Notes: generated by a model not told the origin, from the letters alone. Numbered from the stretch's first letter, positions 1 through 7,384 are shown. The stretch: DNA of 14,027 nt from Clostridiales bacterium UBA1380 (GCA_002305445.1 DBRA01000054.1:18500-32526), one strand, 5' to 3'. Translations and numbers: made by a program.

Positions 1-485
1 TCGTAGCTGATCGTGTTTTCTTTGCCCGTGAACGTCTCGACGATCACGGCGCCGGTGTTTTTCTCGTACTCGCCGGAAATCTCGTTGGGAGTCAGCTTGC
101 GCGTGCAGGGAACGGATCCGCCGAAATAGTCGGCGTGCGTCGTGCCGTACGGCTTTATCGGCCTTCCCGCCTGCGCGAAGACGGTCGCCCACGGCGAATG
201 CGTGTGCGTGACGCCGCCGATGCCGGGAAACGCCTTGTAAAGCTCGATGTGCGTCGGCGTGTCGGACGACGGCTTGTACTTGCCCTCGACGACGTTGCCG
301 TCAAGGTCGACGACCGGCAGATCGGACGGCGAGAGCATCGAATATTCGACGCCAGACGGTTTGATCACGAACAGCCCCTTTTCCCTGTCGATGCCGCTGA
401 CGTTCCCCCATGTGAATGTCACGAGGTTGTATTTGACGAGCAGCATGTTTGCTTCCCAGACTTCTTCTTTCAGCTTTTCAAGCAT
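1..485 (-). CDS. araD: L-ribulose-5-phosphate 4-epimerase, 5' part (cut by window edge)
   Basis: The gene reads leftwards from an ATG at 485, and 161 codons are visible before the edge. The family usually has about 230 residues, so roughly 70 are missing. The enzyme interconverts L-ribulose 5-phosphate and D-xylulose 5-phosphate, feeding arabinose into the pentose phosphate pathway. The match to class II aldolase/AraD proteins is close along the whole visible length: LVTFTWGNVSGIDRE (residues 21-35), VIKPSGVEYS (40-49), the PSSDTPTH motif (72-79), THTHS (93-97) and the GTTHADYFGG type segment. D75, H94 and H96 correspond to the aspartate and two zinc histidines known in the E. coli enzyme; the third histidine would lie outside. 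A GGAGGG ribosome site sits 8-9 bases before the start. It follows obg after 165 bases and is probably its own unit with other sugar genes to the left. Substrate-level identity within the family (ribulose versus related sugars) is likely but not proven. Confidence 0.93.
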   Translation of the reverse strand, partial: MLEKLKEEVWEANMLLVKYNLVTFTWGNVSGIDREKGLFVIKPSGVEYSMLSPSDLPVVDLDGNVVEGKYKPSSDTPTHIELYKAFPGIGGVTHTHSPWATVFAQAGRPIKPYGTTHADYFGGSVPCTRKLTPNEISGEYEKNTGAVIVETFTGKENTISY

Positions 486-650
486 ATTTCGCTTCACCCT
501 CCGATGATGGCATTATTTTTTATCGCTTTTTACCGGTCGTTCGACGATTTTTACAATTGCGGAATATTTCCCGCGCTTTTTATGCGTTTGTCTTGTTTGT
601 GTCGATATTTGTCGTTTGTATAATTTGCGTGCCGGTTTTTCGGCATGTGA
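486..650. other. AT-rich intergenic spacer between obg and araD
   Basis: These 165 bases are clearly richer in A and T than the flanking genes and hold no coding frame I believe. Read on the minus strand they carry runs of a GACAAA/CAAAC-like motif and several AT-rich patches where an araD promoter could lie, but no -35/-10 pair with good spacing stands out on that strand. A small hairpin just after the obg stop has no U-run. The ribosome site of araD occupies the left end. Confidence 0.5.
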
Positions 651-1931
651 CTAATTGACAAAGTCGAACTCGAAATCGTACATGCGGACGGTGCAGCCGT
701 CGGTGCAGCCGGCTTCGCGCAGCCGATCGATGACGCCGGATTTGCGCAGCACACGGTCGAAGAAGCCGAGCGATTCGCGGTCGTCGAAGTTGACCTGCCC
801 CATGAGATTGTAAAGCCACTCGGCTTCGACGACAAATGCTCCGTCCGGCGCGCGCGATATCTCGACGGCGTGGTCGTCCTTCGGCACGGCAAGCTCCTCG
901 GGTGTGATTTCGGGTTCGTACACCTTGACGGGCGGCAGCGTGCGCAGCATAACTTCAACAGCTTCGATAAGCTCAGGTATTCCCTTGCCGGTCGCGGCGC
1001 TGATATAGAAGAGCTGCCAGCCGCGGTTCTCGACCTCGCGTTCAAAGCTTGCGAGCAGCTCGCGGTCTTCCGTTATCGCGTCGGCCTTGTTCGCCGCGAT
1101 GATGCGCGGACGCTCCGCAAGCTCCCCGGAGAAGCGGTACAGCTCCTCGTCGATGACGATCAGGTCGTCCCTCGGCGCGCGGCCTTCAGCGCACGACACA
1201 TCGACGACCTGTATGAGCAGGCGGCAGCGCTCGATATGGCGCAGAAACTCATGGCCGAGCCCGGCGCCCTCCGCCGCGCCTTCGATGAGCCCCGGTATGT
1301 CCGCCATGACGAACGAACGGCCCTCTCCCGCCGTCACGACGCCGAGGTTCGGCGACAGCGTCGTAAAGTGGTACTCTGCGATTTTCGGACGCGCCGCGGA
1401 ACACGCCGCCAAAAGCGACGATTTGCCCGCGCTCGGCAGTCCCACAAGGCCGACGTCGGCTATCATCTTGAGCTCGAGGCGAAGGTTGCGCTCCTCGCCC
1501 TTCGCGCCCGATTTGGCAAAGCGCGGTATCTGGCGCGTCGGCGTCGCGAAGTGGCGGTTGCCCCAGCCGCCGCGCCCGCCGCGGCAGCATACCCACTCGT
1601 CGCAGCCGGACATATCCTTGAGGATAAGGCCGGTGTCGGCGTCGTAAATCACGGTTCCGGGCGGAACCTTTATCGTGACGGACTGCCCGTTTTTACCGTG
1701 GAACTTAGATCCCGCGCCGTTGCCGCCCGCCTCGGCCACAAACTTGCGCTTATATCTGAATGCGAGCAGCGTGTTCGCGCCTTCGTCTATCTTGAATATT
1801 ATGTCGCCGCCGCGGCCGCCGTCGCCGCCGTCCGGCCCGCCGTGCGAAACATATTTTTCGCGGCGGAACGAGACCGCGCCGTTGCCGCCGTCTCCGGCCC
1901 TGACATATATATTGATTCTGTCTATAAACAT
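651..1931 (-). CDS. obg: GTPase Obg (CgtA), ribosome assembly and stress GTPase
   Basis: This is a complete 426-residue Obg, the usual length for Firmicutes. Obg proteins bind GTP/GDP and act at the large ribosomal subunit in the cytoplasm, linking assembly to growth and stringent response. Three domains are visible. Residues 1-158 are the glycine-rich Obg fold, beginning MFIDRINIYVRAGDGGNG. The G domain is about 159-330, with the P-loop GLPSAGKSS (164-172), switch I FTTLSPNLG (189-197), G3 DIPGLIEGA (211-219), NKAD (281-284) and SAATG (311-315). A C-terminal OCT domain covers about 350-426. The ATG at 1931 follows a GGAAGGA ribosome site, and there are only 23 bases after the DUF4330 gene, so the two are probably co-transcribed. 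Unlike many Firmicutes operons, rplU and rpmA (L21/L27) are not upstream. Identification is very secure. Confidence 0.98.
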   Translation of the reverse strand: MFIDRINIYVRAGDGGNGAVSFRREKYVSHGGPDGGDGGRGGDIIFKIDEGANTLLAFRYKRKFVAEAGGNGAGSKFHGKNGQSVTIKVPPGTVIYDADTGLILKDMSGCDEWVCCRGGRGGWGNRHFATPTRQIPRFAKSGAKGEERNLRLELKMIADVGLVGLPSAGKSSLLAACSAARPKIAEYHFTTLSPNLGVVTAGEGRSFVMADIPGLIEGAAEGAGLGHEFLRHIERCRLLIQVVDVSCAEGRAPRDDLIVIDEELYRFSGELAERPRIIAANKADAITEDRELLASFEREVENRGWQLFYISAATGKGIPELIEAVEVMLRTLPPVKVYEPEITPEELAVPKDDHAVEISRAPDGAFVVEAEWLYNLMGQVNFDDRESLGFFDRVLRKSGVIDRLREAGCTDGCTVRMYDFEFDFVN

Positions 1932-1954
1932 TTATCTGATCCTTCCGGTATGAT

Positions 1955-2440
1955 TCAGTCGATGACTTCAAGGCTGATGCAGTAGCCCAGAGCGTAGAAA
2001 TTCGGCAGCCGCAGGTAGATCGGCGAGCCGACAGACATCTCGAAGCCGCCGATGTTATACGAAGCGGCACCGATCGCGGCCGTCGCCTCGACCGTGATGT
2101 ACATATCCGAGCGCCCGGGGTAGTCGCTCACCACCTGCACCCCTTCTATTATGTCCGTTCCGCGCCAGATGCTGTCCCTGTACTCGTATGCCGTCACGAC
2201 GCCGAGGTCGTACAGCCTGACGGATTCGGTGACGCGGTCGCCGACGCTGACGCAGCCGGTGAACTCGTCGCGTATGTTTTTGCACTCGACGACGTATCTG
2301 ACTCTGTGCGTCTCGGGCGCAGCGGACGCGGACGCCTTCGCGGCGAACCAGTACACGCCGGCGGCCGCCGCAGCAAGCAGCGCGAGTATGATCAGCGCGT
2401 CGAGCAGATTGAATGTCGGAGCTGTTTTCTGCTTATTCAT
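1955..2440 (-). CDS. DUF4330-family membrane-anchored protein
   Basis: The 161-residue product begins with a short polar stretch and FNLLDALIILALLAAAAAGV, a single membrane helix at about residues 11-34. About 125 residues follow that would lie outside the cell. The remainder is rich in beta-type segments and glycines (VSVGDRVTES, DLGVVTAYEY, YITVEATAAIG, VGSPIYLRLPNF). This layout, a FNLLD-type start, one helix and a beta-rich domain with a late VGSPIYLR-like motif, fits DUF4330 (from memory of the family), whose function is unknown. It sits 59 bases after the O-antigen-ligase-type gene and 23 before obg. In Clostridia this family is commonly next to such a ligase, so a role in handling or exporting a surface polymer is reasonable but inferred. 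A GGAAAGGA ribosome site lies somewhat far (about 13 bases) from the ATG at 2440. Confidence 0.8.
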   Translation of the reverse strand: MNKQKTAPTFNLLDALIILALLAAAAAGVYWFAAKASASAAPETHRVRYVVECKNIRDEFTGCVSVGDRVTESVRLYDLGVVTAYEYRDSIWRGTDIIEGVQVVSDYPGRSDMYITVEATAAIGAASYNIGGFEMSVGSPIYLRLPNFYALGYCISLEVID

Positions 2441-2499
2441 ACACGGTCATCCGTCCTTTCCTGTATCACCGCCGCGGGATTTAATTTACGCATCTCGCT

Positions 2500-4419
2500 T
2501 TAATATATCTGGTCGTCCTGCTCGCGGTGCTTCTCCTCCGCACGTACGACGCGGACAGCCGCCGCGCCGAGCGCCGCTGTCAGCCAGAAAAACATATACA
2601 CGCGGTTGTTATACCATACATAATCCACCGAACCGTGGCCGAGCATCGCGAGCACCGCGGCCGCCGAGCTCGCGATGACGAGCCTGTCCGAGCGCTGCGC
2701 CGTCTTCCGCCGAAGTCCCGTGAAGCACATCTGGTAGAAAATAAATATAAACACAGCGAAAACGATAAGTCCCGGCGCGCCGAAGCTTATGACGAGCTGC
2801 ATGAAGAGATTGTGGCTGTGCGCCGGAGCGCCCGTTACGCCTGACGACGAATACGCCGGGTAAAGCGCGGCGAACGAGCCCTCTCCGAGCCCGACGCCGC
2901 AGAACCAACGGTCAGCCGCCATCCTTAAGCTGTCGCGCCAGACGAGCAGCCGGTAGACGGTGGACGAGTCGGCGAGGCTGCCGATGCTCGAAAACCGCTC
3001 GACGACAGTCGCCGGCAAAAGCTCCGGCGCGAGCAATATGCATCCGGCGGCGAGCAGCAGATACCATATCGCGTTTTCGGACAGCACGAGCAGCCAGAAC
3101 ACGGCGGCGCACAAAAATCCGAGCCATGCGCCGCGCGACCATGTGAGCATAAGGCAGAGAAGCGTTACGGCGAGCGACGTAAAGCGCGCCACGGCTCCGG
3201 CGGAACCGGCCGCGCGCTCTTTTCTGACAAGCGCGGCGGCTGCGAACGGCGCTGCCATCGCGAGGTATGTCGCGAGCATGTTGGGGTTCTCGAACGCGGC
3301 GGCGGCGCGCGATGTTATGTCGCCGAAAAGCGTAGCGTCGAGCCAGCCGCCCGACGACGGGTTTATGAAATAGTCGGCCGCGCCCCAAAGCGACGTCAGC
3401 GAGACGCCGAGCGCGATTGCGGCGGCGCAGCGGTTTATCTGCGCCCTCGTGCGCAGCGAGGCTGCGCAGAGGAACCAGCCGGACAGGAACACGAGCCACA
3501 CGAACGCAGTCTTCATCGCCGACGACGGGTCGACCGCGACGACGCCGCCGAGCGCGGCGACGCACGCGAACGCGAACACAGCGAGATCGATAAGCTCAAA
3601 GCTTACCGCGCGCTTGCCGCGCAGCCATTTTAAAATATAGCAGGCGTCGACGTAGACGAGCAGCGCTCCGAGCCGGACGGTGGGCAGAAACGGCACGCAG
3701 AAAAATACGGCGGCGACGCCCACTTCCGGAACGCGCGCGAACAGCGCGGCGGCGGCGGCAAAGAGCAGCACAGCCGGTATATACAGCGGGGGAAGCGCAT
3801 ACGTCAGGATGCCGGCGAGCATTCCGGCGACGAACGCGACGTTGGAGCGGCCGCGACGGCGCTCCTCCGCACGAAGCGCAGCGATGTTCTCACGCCTGAT
3901 GCCGAGAGCGCGCGAACAGAAGCGGTCGAGCATCGAGCCGTCGAGCATGCTGTCGGCGAGAGTCTTTTTCGAGAAAAGCAGCGGCAGCGACGCCAGCACC
4001 GTCGTGAGCCCGATATATACGGTTTCGTAGTCGATGCCGTCCGAAAGCGACGGCACGAGCGAAGCGATGAACTCCGCGGCGGCGGTGTAAAAACCGAACG
4101 CGAGAAGGAACACGCCGTAAACGGCAAGACGACACATCAGCGCGTATCTGCACAGTCTGTCGAACGCGTTGCAGATATACGACGCTTCAAACGCGCGCGC
4201 GACCGTGTTTTTGATCGACAGCGACACTCTCTTCGCCTGCGGGCCGAAGCTGAGCGTCCCTGCAAGCGCGCTTTCGGCGAATGCGTCGTCGAGGGTGCCG
4301 TAGGAGCTGAAAATACTGCCGAAGAAGCCGTTCGCGAGCTTTTTCCGCAGGTAGCGCGACGCTCTGCTCGCGGCGCCGGCGATCACGCTCGACGACGCTG
4401 CACCGGTGTTTTTCGGCAT
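2500..4419 (-). CDS. O-antigen ligase / polymerase family membrane protein (Wzy_C, PF04932 type)
   Basis: This large polytopic membrane protein has 639 residues from the preferred ATG at 4419. An ATG three codons upstream (4428) directly abuts the GGAAGGAG ribosome site, leaving no spacing, whereas 4419 has 9 bases. Numbering from the upstream ATG, hydrophobic helices run from about 102 to 160 and 197 to 630, some 12 or more in all. The family signature is in the second half: ENPNMLATYLAM (380-391), TWSRGAW (429-435), the loop DSSTVYRLLVWRDS (487-500) and AHSHNLFMQLVISFG (536-550). The arginine of SRGAW and the histidine of HSHN match residues known to matter in WaaL/Wzy-type enzymes, which move or polymerise sugars from undecaprenyl-diphosphate carriers. 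A soluble N-terminal stretch of about 100 residues precedes the first helix. Being next to DUF4330 suggests a common job at the envelope. The glycan is unknown; teichoic-acid-like polymer, capsule or protein glycan are all possible. Confidence 0.88.
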   Translation of the reverse strand: MPKNTGAASSSVIAGAASRASRYLRKKLANGFFGSIFSSYGTLDDAFAESALAGTLSFGPQAKRVSLSIKNTVARAFEASYICNAFDRLCRYALMCRLAVYGVFLLAFGFYTAAAEFIASLVPSLSDGIDYETVYIGLTTVLASLPLLFSKKTLADSMLDGSMLDRFCSRALGIRRENIAALRAEERRRGRSNVAFVAGMLAGILTYALPPLYIPAVLLFAAAAALFARVPEVGVAAVFFCVPFLPTVRLGALLVYVDACYILKWLRGKRAVSFELIDLAVFAFACVAALGGVVAVDPSSAMKTAFVWLVFLSGWFLCAASLRTRAQINRCAAAIALGVSLTSLWGAADYFINPSSGGWLDATLFGDITSRAAAAFENPNMLATYLAMAAPFAAAALVRKERAAGSAGAVARFTSLAVTLLCLMLTWSRGAWLGFLCAAVFWLLVLSENAIWYLLLAAGCILLAPELLPATVVERFSSIGSLADSSTVYRLLVWRDSLRMAADRWFCGVGLGEGSFAALYPAYSSSGVTGAPAHSHNLFMQLVISFGAPGLIVFAVFIFIFYQMCFTGLRRKTAQRSDRLVIASSAAAVLAMLGHGSVDYVWYNNRVYMFFWLTAALGAAAVRVVRAEEKHREQDDQIY

Positions 4420-4523
4420 CAATCTCATCTCCTTCCGCGGTTTATCAGGCGATATATGGTAAAACTATGTGTCAGATTGTGTATCGGTGTGCGCGGCGGC
4501 AGAACGTTTTTACGGCGTTACGG

Positions 4524-5252
4524 TTAGCTTTGCGGCGGCTCGGCACCGCCGTCCTTGGCGTCGGCTTTACCGTCTCCGGCGATCAGATCCGGACGCAGGC
4601 GGCGGGTCAGCTCGAGCGCGCGCTCGCGCCGCCACGCGTCGACCTTGCCGTGGTCGCCGGACAGCAGTATCTCCGGCACGGCGAGCCCGCGGAAGACAGG
4701 CGGGCGCGTATACTGCGGAAACTCGAGCAGCCCCGATGCGACGCTCTCGCACTCGTAGCACTCCGGCGCGGCCAGCACGCCGTCGCACAGCCTTGCCACG
4801 GCGTCGACCAGTATGCAGGCGGGCAGCTCGCCGCCCGTCACGACGTAGTCGCCGATAGATATTTCCTCGTCGACGCACAGGTCGATCGCGCGCTGGTCTA
4901 TGCCCTCGTAGTGCCCGCAGAGGATGATAAGTCTGTCATAGGTGGCGAGCCGCTTCACAACGGCGTGGTTGAGCAGCGTGCCTTTCGGCGACATATACAC
5001 GACTCTGCGCGTCCCTTCGGCCATCGCCATGACCGCTTCGCAGCAGTCCACGACAGCCTGCGGCCCCATCAGCATCCCGCGCCCGCCGCCGTACGGCGTG
5101 TCGTCGACGCGGCGGCGCTTGTCTGCCGACCAGTCGCGGATGTTGTGCGCGTAGACCTCGATGCGCCCGCTTTCCCTCGCGCGCCCGATTATGGATTCGG
5201 ACAGCACGGTGTCGACGAGCGCGGGAAACAGCGTGAGGATATCAAAGCGCAT
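4524..5252 (-). CDS. trmD: tRNA (guanine-N1-)-methyltransferase TrmD
   Basis: TrmD methylates G37 at N1 in tRNAs using S-adenosylmethionine, which prevents +1 frameshifting. The product has 242 residues, near the usual 240-255. Conserved pieces are MRFDILTLFP (1-10), DDTPYGGGRGM (50-60), MSPKG (87-91), LCGHYEGIDQR (111-121), ISIGDYVVTGGELPA (131-145), QYTRPPVFRG (180-189) and VPEILLSGDH (192-201). The middle parts form the SPOUT trefoil knot. Without gaps the numbering matches H. influenzae TrmD: E116 and R154 are kept, but the catalytic aspartate 169 is a glutamate here (ES at 169-170). The ATG at 5252 shares its A with the rimM stop (TAATG), so translation is probably coupled. The same frame stays open upstream through rimM, but MRFDILTLFP is the true N-terminus. 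The last about 20 residues are charged and family-atypical. The usual rplS partner does not follow. Confidence 0.96.
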   Translation of the reverse strand: MRFDILTLFPALVDTVLSESIIGRARESGRIEVYAHNIRDWSADKRRRVDDTPYGGGRGMLMGPQAVVDCCEAVMAMAEGTRRVVYMSPKGTLLNHAVVKRLATYDRLIILCGHYEGIDQRAIDLCVDEEISIGDYVVTGGELPACILVDAVARLCDGVLAAPECYECESVASGLLEFPQYTRPPVFRGLAVPEILLSGDHGKVDAWRRERALELTRRLRPDLIAGDGKADAKDGGAEPPQS

Positions 5253-5752
5253 TACAGCAGTCCCTCGATCGGACGGATGCGGACGGCGTCGTCGTCGACC
5301 GAGACAATAAATTCCGGCACAGCGGGCACAAGCGCCTCCGTCCCGTCGGACTTTTTGATCACATAGATATCGGACGCGCCGCGGTTGATAACGTCGGCAA
5401 GCTCTCCGATCGTCTCTCCCGTATCGGCATGGATTACGGGCAGGCCGATAAGGTCGGTGATGAAGCGCGAACCCTCGGGCAGCGGCACATCCTCGCGGCG
5501 GCAGTAAAGCGTACGCCCCTTGAGCGGTACGGCCGCGTCGAGGCTGTCCACGCCCTCGAGCGTCAGCAGTATCGCCGAGCCGTGCGGCGCGGACGATGCG
5601 ACCTTGTATTCGGTGTAGCCGCCGTCTTTTTCGATATAGACCTTTTCGAGCGACAGGAAAACGTCCTCGTCGTCGCACCAGTGCTCGGCGCGAAGCGCGC
5701 CTTTGACGCCGTGCGTATTGTTGACGCGTCCGCATTCGAGATAATTACGCAT
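5252..5752 (-). CDS. rimM: 16S rRNA processing / ribosome maturation factor RimM
   Basis: RimM binds S19 in the head of the 30S subunit and helps it mature. The 166-residue product has the two expected beta-barrel domains. The N-terminal RimM domain carries ECGRVNNTHGVKGALRAE (6-23). The C-terminal PRC-type barrel begins at about 97 with FITDLIGLPV and includes DVINRGASDIYVI (120-132) and ALVPAVPEFI (140-149). The ATG at 5752 has a GGAG about 11 bases upstream. It overlaps trmD by one base, the classic pair. In many Firmicutes rpsP and a KH-domain gene come first, but here rimM leads the unit: a promoter (5879-5907) and a 120-base leader lie directly upstream. Confidence 0.95.
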   Translation of the reverse strand: MRNYLECGRVNNTHGVKGALRAEHWCDDEDVFLSLEKVYIEKDGGYTEYKVASSAPHGSAILLTLEGVDSLDAAVPLKGRTLYCRREDVPLPEGSRFITDLIGLPVIHADTGETIGELADVINRGASDIYVIKKSDGTEALVPAVPEFIVSVDDDAVRIRPIEGLL

Positions 5753-5825
5753 ATATGTTAAAGCTCCGCTGTTATATTTTTAATTCGGGGCGGTGCGCGG
5801 CAGATGAGGCGCGGCCCGGTTATTG

Positions 5826-5857
5826 CGCATCGGCGGAAAGATTTCCGCATAGATGCG
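5826..5857 (-). other. Hairpin in the rimM mRNA leader
   Basis: The arms CGCATC (5826-5831) and GATGCG (5852-5857) enclose a second perfect pair GCGGAA (5833-5838) and TTCCGC (5843-5848) with a 4-base loop. Twelve base pairs form in all, with a single bulged base on one side and three on the other. No U-run follows on the minus strand, so it is not an intrinsic terminator. It lies about 74 bases before the rimM start, inside the predicted leader. A role in mRNA stability or regulation is possible but unproven. Confidence 0.55.
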
Positions 5858-5878
5858 ATATAAAGACAATTATTGTAT

Positions 5879-5907
5879 ATTATAACACATAGTGCGAAAA
5901 TAATCAA
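5879..5907 (-). promoter_or_regulatory. Sigma-A-type promoter for rimM-trmD and following genes
   Basis: Reading the minus strand, TTGATT (5902-5907) and a perfect TATAAT (5879-5884) are separated by exactly 17 bases, and a TGT just before the -10 gives an extended -10. Transcription would begin near 5872, giving a leader of about 120 bases before rimM. Confidence 0.8.
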
Positions 5908-5966
5908 CAAGCGGGGCCGAACGGCGCCCGAAACGCTTTGATTTCGCGGGAAAATCCGCTCTGCTA

Positions 5967-5995
5967 TTGAAATAATATCAATAAAGTGATATAAT
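5967..5995 (+). promoter_or_regulatory. Sigma-A-type promoter for glyA
   Basis: TTGAAA (5967-5972) and a perfect TATAAT (5990-5995) are separated by 17 bases. The predicted start near 6002 leaves a leader of about 40 bases, too short for a known riboswitch. It stands back-to-back with the rimM promoter, about 60 bases away. Confidence 0.85.
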
Positions 5996-6044
5996 TTACA
6001 GGTTGAACCGCATATTTAAAGAGTTTTGAGGTAAGGAGCAAACG

Positions 6045-7289
6045 ATGGTCCACGATATCATTTCATTCATCACGGAGCGCGACCCCGAAATAGGTGCCGC
6101 CATTAACGCCGAACTTGCACGCCAGCAGAGAGGGCTTGAGCTCATAGCCAGCGAAAACTTCGTGTCCGAAGCAGTCATGCTCGCAATGGGCACGCCTCTC
6201 ACAAACAAATATGCAGAAGGCTACCCGGGAAAACGCTACTACGGCGGCTGCGAATGCGTGGACGTCGTCGAAAACCTTGCGATCGAGCGCGCATGCAAGC
6301 TGTTCGGCTGCAGCTTCGCGAACGTACAGCCCCACTCCGGCGCGCAGGCGAACACCGCCGTCTACGTCGGCCTTCTGAAGCCCGGCGACACAGTAATGGG
6401 CATGTCCCTCGCGCACGGCGGCCATCTGACCCACGGCAGCCCTGTCAACTTCTCCGGTCTTTATTATAACTTCGTGCCCTACGGCGTCGACGAAAAGGGC
6501 TTCATCGACTACGACGCGCTCGAGGCAAATGCGAAGGAGTGCAGGCCGAAGCTGATCGTCGCAGGCGCGTCTGCGTATCCGCGCGTCATCGACTTCGAGC
6601 GCATCGGCGCGATCGCAAAGAGCGTCGGCGCGTATTTCATGGTCGATATGGCGCACATCGCCGGCCTTGTCGCCGCAGGGCTTCATCCGTCTCCGCTGCC
6701 CTACGCCGACGTCGTCACGACGACGACGCACAAGACGCTTCGCGGTCCGCGCGGCGGCATGATCCTCTGCAACGACCCCGAAATCGCGAAGCTCGTCAAC
6801 AAGGCGATATTCCCCGGCACGCAGGGCGGTCCGCTCGAGCACATCATCGCCGCGAAGGCCGTCAGCTTCGGCGAGGCGCTTCGCCCCGAATTCAAGGAAT
6901 ATCAGCGCCGCATAGTCGAAAACGCGTCGGTGCTGGCGCAGTCGCTGCTCGCCGAGGGCTTCGACCTTGTGTCCGGCGGTACGGACAACCACCTGATGCT
7001 GCTTGACCTGCGCCCGTTCTCTATCACCGGCAAGGAGTTCGAGCACCGCCTCGACGAGGTGTACATCACCGTCAACAAGAACGCGATTCCGAACGACCCA
7101 GAGAAGCCGTTCGTCACGAGCGGAATCCGCGTCGGCACGCCCGCCGTCACATCCCGCGGACTCGGCACCGACGATATGCGCGTGCTCGCGTCTCTGATGG
7201 CGCGCACCGCGAAGGACTTCCCGAACAGCGCCGACGAGGTCAGAGCCGCCGTCAGCGCAATCGCGGCGAAGTATCCGCTGTATAAATAA
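6045..7289 (+). CDS. glyA: Serine hydroxymethyltransferase
   Basis: This is a complete 414-residue, PLP-dependent enzyme that converts serine and tetrahydrofolate to glycine and 5,10-methylene-tetrahydrofolate, the main entry to one-carbon metabolism. Nearly every family motif is present: LIASENFVS (33-41), NKYAEGYPGKRYYGG (54-68), NVQPHSGAQAN (93-103), LAHGGHLTHG (122-131) with H127 stacking on PLP, DMAHIAGLVAAG (201-212), and TTTTHKTLRGPRGG (225-238) with K230 as the PLP Schiff-base lysine. SGIRVGTPA (359-367) holds R362, which binds the substrate carboxylate. The start is set by AAGGAG at 6033-6038, six bases before the ATG. Its own promoter lies at 5967-5995. No clear terminator separates it from the LysR gene 95 bases on, so readthrough is possible. 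Length and residues are normal. Confidence 0.98.
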   Translation: MVHDIISFITERDPEIGAAINAELARQQRGLELIASENFVSEAVMLAMGTPLTNKYAEGYPGKRYYGGCECVDVVENLAIERACKLFGCSFANVQPHSGAQANTAVYVGLLKPGDTVMGMSLAHGGHLTHGSPVNFSGLYYNFVPYGVDEKGFIDYDALEANAKECRPKLIVAGASAYPRVIDFERIGAIAKSVGAYFMVDMAHIAGLVAAGLHPSPLPYADVVTTTTHKTLRGPRGGMILCNDPEIAKLVNKAIFPGTQGGPLEHIIAAKAVSFGEALRPEFKEYQRRIVENASVLAQSLLAEGFDLVSGGTDNHLMLLDLRPFSITGKEFEHRLDEVYITVNKNAIPNDPEKPFVTSGIRVGTPAVTSRGLGTDDMRVLASLMARTAKDFPNSADEVRAAVSAIAAKYPLYK

Positions 7290-7306
7290 ACACAAGTTAA
7301 CCACAG

Positions 7307-7342
7307 GCGATATTTCGGTCTCTTTCATGCATAAATATTCGC
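7307..7342. promoter_or_regulatory. Imperfect inverted repeat upstream of the LysR gene
   Basis: GCGATATTT (7307-7315) and AAATATTCGC (7333-7342) form an inverted repeat with one extra base, in the 95-base gap between glyA and the LysR-type gene. LysR proteins often bind such dyads near their own start, so this is a possible operator. The repeat is AT-rich and short, and chance is not excluded. Confidence 0.25.
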
Positions 7343-7384
7343 AGGCGGCGAACACCGTCCGCGAACTGGAGGTTTACCCATCGT

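Larger units (their letters stand above)
5753..6044. other. Divergent intergenic region rimM / glyA (292 bases)
   Basis: This region separates the two transcription directions. From left to right it holds the rimM leader with a strong hairpin (5826-5857), the minus-strand promoter (5879-5907), a GC-rich patch of about 55 bases (5910-5965), and the glyA promoter (5967-5995) with a leader of about 40 bases. No open frame here looks coding. Confidence 0.7.

Noticed and set aside
597..624. TTGTGT, 16 bases, TATAAT on the plus strand
   Set aside because: It would read only into antisense of obg. The AT-rich spacer makes such a match likely by chance.
630..645. Small hairpin TGCCG/CGGCA just after the obg stop
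   Set aside because: Five pairs, and the minus strand continues with CGCAAATTAT rather than a U-run, so it is not supported as a terminator.
870..1985. Long plus-strand open frame (371 codons) opposite obg
   Set aside because: It is antisense to a certain Obg gene, has an arginine/alanine-rich product with no domain, and arises from the GC-rich third codon positions of obg.
5253..5735. Upstream extension of the trmD frame through rimM
   Set aside because: The frame is open but arginine-rich and unlike any TrmD; the family N-terminus MRFDILTLFP begins at 5252 with the TAATG junction.
5917..5946. CCGAAC and inverted TTCG upstream of glyA, resembling PurR boxes
   Set aside because: The flanks lack the AT-rich context and the spacing (about 21 bases between CGAA and TTCG) does not fit the usual paired boxes; in a GC-rich patch this is weak.
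6063..7355. Long minus-strand open frame (430 codons) opposite glyA
   Set aside because: It mirrors glyA codon by codon, shows no recognisable domain and has no convincing ribosome site; it is a shadow of high GC.
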